From JAQBQQ01 sp964633955 (GTDB taxonomy: Bacteria > Patescibacteriota > Gracilibacteria > Peribacterales > Peribacteraceae), in the NCBI GenBank assembly GCA_964633955.1, contig CAZWIA010000034.1, positions 1 to 10,384 on the forward strand: a DNA stretch of 10,384 bases, in the 5' to 3' direction. The notes beneath the pieces are model-generated. The model had not been told where the DNA came from and did no database searches. It saw nothing but the letters and a program-made list of their open reading frames with translations. Position numbers and translations under genes: made by a program. Shown here one piece after another: positions 1 through 5,490 of this stretch (position 1 is the first letter of the stretch; every line of letters begins with the position of its first letter).

Positions 1-7
1 TTTCCAT
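1..7 (-). CDS. Start of a gene cut by the window edge
   Basis: Only the ATG (7..5) and the beginning of the next codons (Met-Glu) lie inside the window, so no product can be named. The start is convincing because AAAGGAGG, close to a full anti-16S match, sits at 20..13, five bases upstream of the ATG. It is on the same strand as the two small membrane-protein genes at 92-465 and could be the third gene of that transcript; the 84-nt gap between them holds a strong palindrome. Confidence 0.6.
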
Positions 8-31
8 TTTTGCCTCCTTTCAATGAACCAT

Positions 32-54
32 GGGCCCCGCACCGTGCCGGGCCC
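32..54. repeat. 23-bp near-perfect palindrome (intercistronic hairpin)
   Basis: GGGCCC and GCAC face GTGC and GGGCCC, with one C-C mismatch inside each arm and a single central base. As RNA it would form a stable GC hairpin. No T-run follows it on either strand, so it is not a standard intrinsic terminator. It lies between the stop of the 91-aa gene (92) and the SD of the truncated gene (20..13) on the minus strand, where it could protect an mRNA end, limit read-through, or bind a protein. Confidence 0.5.
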
Positions 55-91
55 GGCAGCCAGATGACTGTACGCCATGCGCGACTGCCCG

Positions 92-367
92 TCAGCAGTC
101 AGACGGATCAAACCGGTAGACGGGCGGCTGAGAAGCCGCCTGTTCTGCTGTGAGCAGCTCGTGCTGGAGGTGCGCATTCCAGTCCTGGAGCACATTGTAC
201 TCCAGAGCCAGTTGCGTGATGAGCCTGTCCTGGTCTGCTATCACGCTCTTCAGCCGGCCATTTTGATCCTTGCACTGAGACAGCGCATATGTCAATCCAA
301 GATTGATCGCAAACAGGACGAGTACCGCCAGGGTAGCCACGATCGCCATCATGATCGAATTTTCCAT
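92..367 (-). CDS. Small membrane protein with coiled-coil tail (91 aa)
   Basis: I do not recognise a family. The protein begins MENSIMMAIV; one strongly hydrophobic segment covers about residues 5-28. A polar region with regular leucine/isoleucine spacing (about 34-75) follows and is likely a coiled coil. The last 15 residues are Pro/Asp-rich and end in Cys. The shape is a single-pass anchor with a helical extramembrane domain, as in FtsL/DivIC-like, i-spanin-like or other bitopic small proteins, but no diagnostic motif picks one. I choose the ATG at 367 over the in-frame GTG at 370: GGAGG lies 8 nt upstream of the ATG, and the ATG overlaps the stop of the preceding 32-aa gene (TGATG), a translational-coupling arrangement. 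Confidence 0.7.
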   Translation of the reverse strand: MENSIMMAIVATLAVLVLFAINLGLTYALSQCKDQNGRLKSVIADQDRLITQLALEYNVLQDWNAHLQHELLTAEQAASQPPVYRFDPSDC

Positions 368-465
368 CACGTGTGCCTCCGGCGGCTCTCAGCCGCAGCA
401 ATGAGGATGCAGCTCATGATCACGCCGATCAATGCGCCGGAGAACACCTCCAGCAACAGGAGCAT
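367..465 (-). CDS. 32-aa membrane microprotein
   Basis: A short reading frame starting MLLLLEVFSG and ending in a basic tail (ESRRRHT). About residues 2-25 form one hydrophobic helix, so it should be a single-pass membrane peptide with the Arg-rich end probably cytoplasmic. Support for translation is good despite its size: a GGAGGT Shine-Dalgarno lies 5 nt before the ATG, and its TGA stop overlaps the ATG of the 91-aa membrane protein (TGATG). A promoter candidate lies about 75-100 bp upstream. Function is unknown. The paired layout suggests the two small proteins act together or are expressed in a fixed ratio. Confidence 0.6.
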   Translation of the reverse strand: MLLLLEVFSGALIGVIMSCILIAAAESRRRHT

Positions 466-540
466 GGGATACCTCCGTTCATGGAAAAGACCGCGTCGCG
501 CCCCGTCCGCAGCGCCTGCGGATCGTGGCAACTAACACAT

Positions 541-568
541 AATGTACAACTCATACAAAATATGTCAA
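541..568 (-). promoter_or_regulatory. Promoter candidate for the small-gene cluster
   Basis: On the minus strand a consensus -35 TTGACA (568..563) is followed after 16 bp by TACATT (546..541, 4 of 6 to TATAAT). It sits in an AT-rich patch directly downstream of the groEL terminator and fires toward the 32-aa gene. The predicted leader of about 70 nt contains a perfect hairpin at 507-521 (CCGCAG, CGC loop, CTGCGG) before the SD. Confidence 0.5.
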
Positions 569-584
569 TACCAGGAATATCCGC

Positions 585-611
585 AAAGAAAAGCCCCGCT
601 CTGGCAGGGCT
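585..611 (-). terminator. Intrinsic terminator of groESL
   Basis: Read on the minus strand, AGCCCTGC pairs with GCGGGGCT (8 bp, one G-U) around a CAGA tetraloop at 611..592 and is followed by TTTCTTT (591..585). It lies 42 nt after the groEL stop and separates the chaperonin operon from the small genes downstream. Confidence 0.85.
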
Positions 612-652
612 CTCCTTGTTTTCTCGGTTTCTTTGGACTCATCGGTTTCCTC

Positions 653-2290
653 TCAGTAATCCATCCCCATGTCTCCCATGCCGCCACCCGGCATGGGGGC
701 GGGCTTCTCCTTCTCCGGGATGTCCGTGACGGCAACTTCCAGTGTTAAGAACATCGCCGCAACGCTCGCAGCGTTTTCCAGGGCCGAACGCGTGACTTTC
801 TTGGGGTCGATCACCATGGCCTTCACCAGGTCCTCATACTGGCCGGTGAGGGCGTTGTAGCCGTGGGTGCCATCCTGGGCGGACATCACCTTCTCCACCA
901 CCAGCTTGCCCTCCGCGCCGGCGTTGTCCGCAATGTGCCGGCAGGGGTACGTGAGTGCATTCTTCACAATGTCCACGCCCAGCTGCTCGTCCTCATTCTT
1001 CATCTTGAGCTTGCTAAGCGCCGTAACGGCCCGGATGTATGCCGTGCCGCCGCCAGGCACAATGCCCTCCTCCGCCGCCGCTCGGGTGGCGGAGAGCGCG
1101 TCCTCCACGCGGTGCTGCTTCTCCTTCTGCTCAATCTCCGTGGCCGCGCCCACCTTCACAACCGCGACACCGCCGGACAGCTTGGCGAGCCGCTCCTGCA
1201 GCTTCTCCCGGTCAAAGTCAGACTTGGTGGTCTCCATGAGCGCCTTGATCTCCGCAATGCGGGCCTCGATATCGGATTTCTTCCCGGACCCGCCCACAAT
1301 GATGGTGTTGTCCTTGGTAGCCACCACCCGGCGGGCGGTGCCCAGGTCGTCCAGTGTCGCGTGCTCCAGCTTGAGCCCCACGTCCTCGCTGATTACGCGG
1401 CCGCCGGTGAGGATGGCAATGTCCCGCAGGATCTCCTTGCGCCGGTCGCCAAAGGCGGGCGCCTTTACGGCTAGCGTGGAGAACGTGCCGCGCAGCTTAT
1501 TCACCACCAGCGTGGCCAGGGCTTCTCCCTCCACGCTCTCGCAGATGATCACCAGCTCCTTGCGGCCCTTCTGGGCCAGCGCCTCCAAGACCGGCAGGAT
1601 GTCCTGGATGGAGGAGATTTTCTTGTCCGTGATGAGGATGTACGGCCGCTCGTAGACGGATTTCATGGCCCCGGGATCCGTCACGAAGTACGGGGAGATG
1701 TAGCCCTGATCAAACTGCATGCCCTCCACGAACTCCTTCTCAATGCCCAGCGTCTGACCGGCCTCAACGGTCACCACGCCATCCTTGCCCACTTCATCAA
1801 TCACCTCCGCAATGACGGAGCCGATCTCCGGATCCTGCGCGGAGATGGTGGCCACCGCCGCGTACTCCTCCTTCTTGGACACGGGCTTGGCCTGCTGCTC
1901 CAGGCTCTTACTCACCGCCTCCACCGCGTGGAGGATGCCGTTCTTGATGGAGATGGCGTTCTTGCCCGCACCCAGGTGCTTGAGGCCCTCCTGCATGATG
2001 GCGTGGGCCAGGACGGTGGCGGTGGTGGTGCCGTCGCCGGCGGCGTCGTTGGTCTTGGTGGCAGCCTCCTTCACCATGGAGGCGCCCATGTTCTCAAAGG
2101 GGTCCGGCAGCTCGATCTCCTTGGCCACGCTCACGCCGTCCTTGGTGACGGTGGGACCGCCGTACTTCTTGTCCAGCGCCACGTTGCGGCCCAAGGGACC
2201 CATGGTGGCGGAGACGGCCTGCGCCAGCTTGGCCACGCCTTTGAGGAGCTTCTCACGGGCCTCATTGCCCATCAGCATCTGCTTTGCCAT
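653..2290 (-). CDS. groEL: Chaperonin GroEL (60-kDa chaperonin, Hsp60)
   Basis: GroEL forms the double-heptamer ring that encloses unfolded proteins in an ATP-driven cycle with the GroES cap in the cytoplasm. At 545 aa it matches the usual length. The N-terminus MAKQMLMGNEARE, the nucleotide-site segment TVTKDGVSVAKEI (Asp51), the GDGTTTATVL loop (85-94), the chaperonin signature EEGIVPGGGTA and the Gly/Met tail PGGGMGDMGMDY are all present, so it should be functional. The frame is open 20 codons further upstream, but homology sets the ATG at 2290. There is no Shine-Dalgarno; the leader just upstream is a long pyrimidine tract. It is the second gene of the groES-groEL operon, 81 nt after groES, and is followed by an intrinsic terminator. 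Confidence 0.98.
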   Translation of the reverse strand: MAKQMLMGNEAREKLLKGVAKLAQAVSATMGPLGRNVALDKKYGGPTVTKDGVSVAKEIELPDPFENMGASMVKEAATKTNDAAGDGTTTATVLAHAIMQEGLKHLGAGKNAISIKNGILHAVEAVSKSLEQQAKPVSKKEEYAAVATISAQDPEIGSVIAEVIDEVGKDGVVTVEAGQTLGIEKEFVEGMQFDQGYISPYFVTDPGAMKSVYERPYILITDKKISSIQDILPVLEALAQKGRKELVIICESVEGEALATLVVNKLRGTFSTLAVKAPAFGDRRKEILRDIAILTGGRVISEDVGLKLEHATLDDLGTARRVVATKDNTIIVGGSGKKSDIEARIAEIKALMETTKSDFDREKLQERLAKLSGGVAVVKVGAATEIEQKEKQHRVEDALSATRAAAEEGIVPGGGTAYIRAVTALSKLKMKNEDEQLGVDIVKNALTYPCRHIADNAGAEGKLVVEKVMSAQDGTHGYNALTGQYEDLVKAMVIDPKKVTRSALENAASVAAMFLTLEVAVTDIPEKEKPAPMPGGGMGDMGMDY

Positions 2291-2342
2291 AGTCGGGAAA
2301 GGGGAAGGAAAATGGAAGAGGAGAGTGTGCGGTTGCGGCAGA

Positions 2343-2358
2343 GCGCTCATCTGAGCGC
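2343..2358 (-). promoter_or_regulatory. Intercistronic hairpin between groES and groEL
   Basis: GCGCTC and GAGCGC form a perfect 6-bp stem with an ATCT-type tetraloop (outermost bases 2343 and 2358), 14 nt after the groES stop. No T-run follows, so it is unlikely to terminate. It could mark an mRNA processing or protection point that sets the GroES:GroEL ratio, which is inference. The other 50 or so bases before groEL are pyrimidine-rich and include CCCTTTCCC (2303..2295), also found before groES (2729..2721). Confidence 0.45.
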
Positions 2359-2371
2359 GGGCGCCGGATGA

Positions 2372-2710
2372 TCAGTGTTCCACCACGCCCAGGACTGAAT
2401 CCAGGTGGAGGATCTTCACCTCAATGTCCTTGCCGTCCTTGGCCTTCAGCTTCACCTCGTCCCCGGCGTACTTGCCAAAGAGGACTTCATCCCCCACCTT
2501 CACGTGCTGGGACGGATCCACGGAGTCTTTGCCAAGGCCCCCCTTGCCAACGGCGATCACCAGGCCCTGCTGGGGCTTGTCTTGGGAGGCCGTCTGGGGG
2601 ATGACCAGGCCGGACGCGGTGACCATCTCCTTCTCCAGCGGCATGACCACCACGCGGTCGCCGATGGGACGGATGCTCACGGCCAGCTTAGGAACGTTCG
2701 CTTGCGCCAT
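2372..2710 (-). CDS. groES: Co-chaperonin GroES (10-kDa chaperonin)
   Basis: GroES is the heptameric lid of the GroEL chamber. The core IRPIGDRVVVMPLEKE (from about residue 13), the mobile-loop region around TASGLVIPQTAS (31-42) that docks on GroEL, GKGGLG, VKVGDEVLFGKYAG and the closing LGVVEH are typical. At 112 aa it is some 15 residues longer than E. coli GroES, mainly because about 12 residues (MAQANVPKLAVS) precede the usual start. No closer Met fits, so the ATG at 2710 is kept. As with groEL there is no Shine-Dalgarno; a pyrimidine-rich stretch lies upstream. It is the first gene of the operon, behind a CIRCE-controlled promoter, with a leader of about 75 nt. Confidence 0.97.
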   Translation of the reverse strand: MAQANVPKLAVSIRPIGDRVVVMPLEKEMVTASGLVIPQTASQDKPQQGLVIAVGKGGLGKDSVDPSQHVKVGDEVLFGKYAGDEVKLKAKDGKDIEVKILHLDSVLGVVEH

Positions 2711-2781
2711 AGAATACTGAGGGAAAGGGATAAGGAGATGATGGGGCGGCGGCGGGGCTCTGCCCGATCGGGATGCCGCGC

Positions 2782-2808
2782 TTAGCAGTCGGTATTTTAG
2801 AGTGCTAG
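2782..2808 (-). promoter_or_regulatory. CIRCE operator (HrcA binding site)
   Basis: TTAGCAGTC, nine bases, GAGTGCTAG: this differs from the CIRCE consensus TTAGCACTC-N9-GAGTGCTAA at one base in each arm. The -10 box of the groES promoter (2799..2794) fills the spacer, so HrcA binding would block RNA polymerase. Repression at normal temperature with release on heat or protein stress is expected by analogy. hrcA is not in this window. The right arm continues into a perfect palindrome GTGCTAGCAC (2802-2811), giving a third, partly overlapping half-site. Confidence 0.88.
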
Positions 2809-2821
2809 CACCCGGCGTCAA
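2794..2821 (-). promoter_or_regulatory. groESL promoter
   Basis: On the minus strand -35 TTGACG (2821..2816), a 16-bp spacer and -10 TAAAAT (2799..2794), both 5 of 6 to the sigma70/SigA consensus. The start of transcription should be near 2787, inside the CIRCE element, about 77 nt before the groES ATG. It is divergent from the DM13 promoter, with about 85 bp between them. Confidence 0.85.
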
Positions 2822-2906
2822 GATGTGCGATCGGGACGTGTGCGTTCCGGCCATGCTTCCCCGCGCCTGTCACGGCTACTTGGTCCGCTGCGCGGAGCAC
2901 CGGTCC

Positions 2907-2912
2907 TATAGT
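2907..2912 (+). promoter_or_regulatory. -10 box of the DM13 gene
   Basis: TATAGT (5 of 6 to TATAAT) lies 24 nt before the ATG at 2937, predicting a short leader of about 17-18 nt that is pyrimidine-rich (CTCTTCCTCCCGCTCGC) and has no Shine-Dalgarno. I see no good -35 at the right spacing, so an activator or reliance on the -10 is possible. Confidence 0.4.
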
Positions 2913-2936
2913 GGGAGCGCTCTTCCTCCCGCTCGC

Positions 2937-3551
2937 ATGCCTGCCAAGAAGGCCGCTCTCATCCTAGGTTTTGCGGTCATTGCCGCCATCCTCGCGTACC
3001 TCCTCTCCCCGCTCTTCATCCGGACGGAGCTGCAGGAACCTTCCCCGTTGGGAACGGGCACGGGATCCGCGAGCGCGATCGGCGTCACGGACGCCGGTGA
3101 CGGCAGTGCCGCCACGCTCATCCAAGACGGCTTGGACGCCATGACGGAATCCGAGGTGATCAGCTTCCTCAACGAGGTGGTGGACATGCAGCGGGAGGGG
3201 CTGACAGAAGAGCAAGAGCCCATGCCGAACGCGGCCAAGGTGACGGCGCGGGGGACCTTCCGCGAGCGGGTGCACCAGGTGAGCGGCACGGCACTGCTCA
3301 TTGAGCGGGGCGGGCAGAAGACGCTGCGGTTTGAAGATTTTGATACGCTCAACGGGCCGGACCTGCACGTGTACCTGGCATCCGGCCTGAGTGATGAAGA
3401 CTACGTGGATCTGGGGTCCCTGCGCGCCACCAGCGGCAACGTGAACTACGCCGTTCCGGCCGGCACGGATACCAGCAAGTACACCAAAGTCTTGATCTGG
3501 TGTGAGCCCTTCTCCGTGCTGTTTGGCTACGCTGAGCTGGGGCCGGCCTGA
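2937..3551 (+). CDS. Membrane-anchored DM13-domain protein
   Basis: A 204-aa protein. Residues 6-28 form one membrane helix acting as an uncleaved anchor (KK before it), then a Gly/Ser/Ala-rich linker to about 60 and an acidic helical part. A DM13 domain fills about 104-202: GTFRERVHQVSGTALL, LRFEDFDTLNGPDLHVYLASG, and the hallmark VLIWCEPFSVLFGYAEL with the conserved Cys189. DM13 domains are proposed electron-transfer or redox modules on the outer face of membranes; the biochemical role is little proven. I place the start at the ATG 2937 because the longer frame from 2802 would run through the groES promoter region, and a -10 box lies just upstream. It is transcribed divergently from groESL and converges with the reductase gene (24 bp between stops, no terminator seen). 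Confidence 0.88.
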   Translation: MPAKKAALILGFAVIAAILAYLLSPLFIRTELQEPSPLGTGTGSASAIGVTDAGDGSAATLIQDGLDAMTESEVISFLNEVVDMQREGLTEEQEPMPNAAKVTARGTFRERVHQVSGTALLIERGGQKTLRFEDFDTLNGPDLHVYLASGLSDEDYVDLGSLRATSGNVNYAVPAGTDTSKYTKVLIWCEPFSVLFGYAELGPA

Positions 3552-3575
3552 AAAGGGGCGGTCCGACCATGCGAC

Positions 3576-4409
3576 TCAATGATGCAAGGGAGCGTCCGGG
3601 TGCGCAAAGAAGTGGCGGTTCCCTTCCGCGTCCCGGAAGGACACGCCAAATTCCTCCACGCTCCGCGCCACGGCGTTCTCCAGCACCGGGCCCTGCTTGC
3701 AGAGCAGGATGCCCGGCGGATCCAGCCGGCAGGATCCGCAGTGGCCGGTGCCGCAGTGCATCACGCGGGAGAGGGACACTTGAGCCGGAATGCCGTGCGC
3801 ATGCGCAATGTCCGAGACGTGCTTCAGCATCATCTCCGGACCGCAGCTGAGAATCCGGTCCACCGGCTGGCCGGTCGCGATGAGCTCTTCCAGCACATCC
3901 GTGGCGATCCCGCGCTGTCCCAGCGACCCGTCCTCCGTGACCGGATGGATGCTGGTATTGGGCAGGGCTTCCAGTTCCGACCGGAACAGGAGGTGGGCTG
4001 CGTCCTTGGCAGCCAGGATGACCGTGAGGCGACAGCCGTCCTCCGCCGCACGGCGCGCGGTGAACTTGAGTGGTGCCGATCCATACCCGCCGGCAATGAG
4101 CACTACGTGCTGACCTGGCTGCCACGTGAAGTGCGTGCCGTACGGGCCGCGCAGGCCGATCGGGTCACCCGCGTGCCGTTCCGCCAGTGCCCGGGTGGCA
4201 GGCCCCACGGCAAAGACCGCCAGCTGCGTTACGCGGCCGTCATCCTCCGCCACTGAGAGGGGAATCTCCTCCGCGCCCGGGATATCCACCATGAGGAACT
4301 GCCCTGGCAGCGCGTTGAAAGACACGTCAAACGCGTACGTGCGCACCTGGGGGGTGAGCTGGGCGGTCTCTTTGATGGGATAGCGCGGCGGGACATCCGT
4401 AAGATGCAT
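3576..4409 (-). CDS. FAD/NAD(P) 2Fe-2S reductase, PyrK / hydrogenase-gamma type
   Basis: A 277-aa member of the ferredoxin-NADP reductase fold. An FAD-binding barrel comes first (PGQFLMVDI 35-43, IPLSVAEDD in the flavin-contact position, IGLRGPYGTHF 84-94). The nucleotide domain follows (VLIAGGYGSAPL 103-114, LSCGPEMML 187-195). A C-terminal cluster site has Cys219-x4-Cys224-x2-Cys227-x9-Cys237, matching the 2Fe-2S ligands of this family. Such proteins pass electrons between NAD(P)H, FAD and a partner: dihydroorotate dehydrogenase B (PyrK), sulfhydrogenase gamma or sulfite reductase B. The CGTGHCGSC...CKQGPV wording looks closer to the hydrogenase/sulfite-reductase branch. No partner gene is in the window, so the substrate is unknown. 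The ATG at 4409 is chosen over upstream codons because a -10 box ends six bases before it. Confidence 0.88.
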   Translation of the reverse strand: MHLTDVPPRYPIKETAQLTPQVRTYAFDVSFNALPGQFLMVDIPGAEEIPLSVAEDDGRVTQLAVFAVGPATRALAERHAGDPIGLRGPYGTHFTWQPGQHVVLIAGGYGSAPLKFTARRAAEDGCRLTVILAAKDAAHLLFRSELEALPNTSIHPVTEDGSLGQRGIATDVLEELIATGQPVDRILSCGPEMMLKHVSDIAHAHGIPAQVSLSRVMHCGTGHCGSCRLDPPGILLCKQGPVLENAVARSVEEFGVSFRDAEGNRHFFAHPDAPLHH

Positions 4410-4415
4410 GGACCG

Positions 4416-4421
4416 TTCATA
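4416..4421 (-). promoter_or_regulatory. -10 box of the reductase gene (leaderless)
   Basis: TATGAA on the minus strand (4421..4416) ends exactly six bases before the ATG at 4409, so transcription would begin at or next to the start codon. A weak TTGCTC stands 17 bp further up. No Shine-Dalgarno is present. The geometry is the same as at the ligase gene (TATGAT, six bases, ATG). Confidence 0.45.
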
Positions 4422-4502
4422 CCGGAGGAAGTTCGCGCGAGCAAACGGCCGACGGATACGCCGGGCCACGCGTCAAGGATTCGCCCGCTTCAGCGGAAAC
4501 AT

Positions 4503-5324
4503 CTACCGCTCTTGGGGCGGCGGGTCCTGCAGGCAGGCAATGAGCTCTTCGGTCATGGTCCAGCCGCACTCACCGCTCGCTTGCCGCTCGCAGACGGCGG
4601 CCTTGTAGCAGGCGTACTCCGCCTTGAACTCGCAGGTGCTCATCACCTCCTCATCCGTGCACAGCTGGCCGCTGCAACCGGAGGGGCGGCACGGCCGGTC
4701 TGCCGTCTGGCCGGTGCTGGCGCCGGCGGGTTCCGTGTCCGCGGGGAGGGAGGACGGCGTGAAGAGGCTCACTTCCGTGAAGTGCGCGTAGCACGCCGGG
4801 GCGCCGGCGCCGCCCTGGAGCGGCAGCTTGGTGAGCGTGAGGCTCACCGGGTTCTCCGCCGTGGCATTCAGGATGGTTCGGCTGAGCGAGGGGTCTAAGC
4901 GCACCTCCGCGCGGCCGCGGGCATCTGAGTCATTCCAGTACGTAATAGTCTCATCCTTCACGCAGCCGAGCCCGATCCGCGCCGGGCCGGCGTAGGTGTT
5001 GCCGGCGTTCTCCTTCAGGAAGCGGGTGAGGGGCGTGTTGTTTGTCTCCGTGACGGCCAGGAACACGTAGTCGTGGGTCTGGCAGTCCGTTTCACAGAAC
5101 GGTTCCTGCACCTGTTCCACCATGGGATAACCCCGGACGTAGGCCGTGCCGGACGGCATGCCGCTCGGATCAAGCGTGAACGTGCCCTCCGGCAGCGCAG
5201 ACACAGCCGTGGAAGACGCGCTGGATGAGGCGGCGTCATCCGGCAGATCCGCGGTCTGGGTGGTGCCGCACGCGGCCAATAGGAGCGCGGAACAGGACAG
5301 GAGGAACTGGGTGGCGTGACGCAT
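4503..5324 (-). CDS. Lipoprotein with C-terminal eight-cysteine cluster
   Basis: A 273-aa exported protein. The signal peptide MRHATQFLLSCSALLLAAC ends in a clear lipobox (LAAC, lipid-bearing Cys19). A Ser/Ala-rich spacer (30-45) follows, then a central domain (about 46-190) that I do not recognise, with Cys77, Cys81, Cys121 and Cys178 probably forming disulfides. The C-terminus carries eight cysteines (212, 217, 222, 231, 239, 245, 253, 264) in the pattern CxxxxCSGQLC...STCEF..EYACYKAAVCERQ..GECGWT...L..CL. I recognise this as the eight-cysteine-cluster domain seen in lipoproteins of various bacteria; its function is unknown. I choose the ATG at 5324 because it gives the signal peptide; the frame is open far upstream but overlaps the next gene. 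It is an envelope protein, and oxidative folding outside the cytoplasm is expected. Confidence 0.85.
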   Translation of the reverse strand: MRHATQFLLSCSALLLAACGTTQTADLPDDAASSSASSTAVSALPEGTFTLDPSGMPSGTAYVRGYPMVEQVQEPFCETDCQTHDYVFLAVTETNNTPLTRFLKENAGNTYAGPARIGLGCVKDETITYWNDSDARGRAEVRLDPSLSRTILNATAENPVSLTLTKLPLQGGAGAPACYAHFTEVSLFTPSSLPADTEPAGASTGQTADRPCRPSGCSGQLCTDEEVMSTCEFKAEYACYKAAVCERQASGECGWTMTEELIACLQDPPPQER

Positions 5325-5490
5325 ACGTTCGGTGGGGACGGTCAAGGAGCGCCGTTCTGACGCGGAATTCAGCGATCGCTGGCGTGTCAGTACGGGGCGG
5401 GGCCTCACTCTACGCTTCCCGGAGCCGTTTGCACGTGAAGGGGATTGATCAGGCGCATGTTTTCCACTGTCGTGCGGGGTTGGCGGTCCT

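Noticed and set aside
77..729. Plus-strand frames over the left small genes (152 and 118 aa)
   Set aside because: They have no SD or domain, while the minus strand has SD-led, overlapping frames with clear membrane helices.
863..2371. Long frames on the plus strand opposite groEL (203, 262, 189 and 147 aa)
   Set aside because: They are shadows of the groEL codon pattern in GC-rich DNA; groEL homology covers the whole region on the other strand, and none has a start signal or recognisable domain.
653..2374. Recoding of TGA as glycine, known in some CPR lineages
   Set aside because: TGA ends groEL, groES, the DM13 gene, the HD gene and others exactly where the families end, so it is a stop here.
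2802..2936. Upstream extension of the DM13 frame
   Set aside because: It would start inside the CIRCE/groES promoter region and put 45 non-hydrophobic residues before the membrane anchor; the ATG at 2937 follows a -10 box.
3349..4256. Frames overlapping the reductase gene in other phases (258 aa minus, 225 aa plus)
   Set aside because: The reductase frame carries FAD, NAD and 2Fe-2S motifs over its full length; the others are Arg/Pro-rich with no motif.
4472..4500. Terminator after the lipoprotein gene (CCGC-TGAA-GCGG hairpin)
   Set aside because: The stem is only 4-5 bp and no T-run follows on the minus strand.
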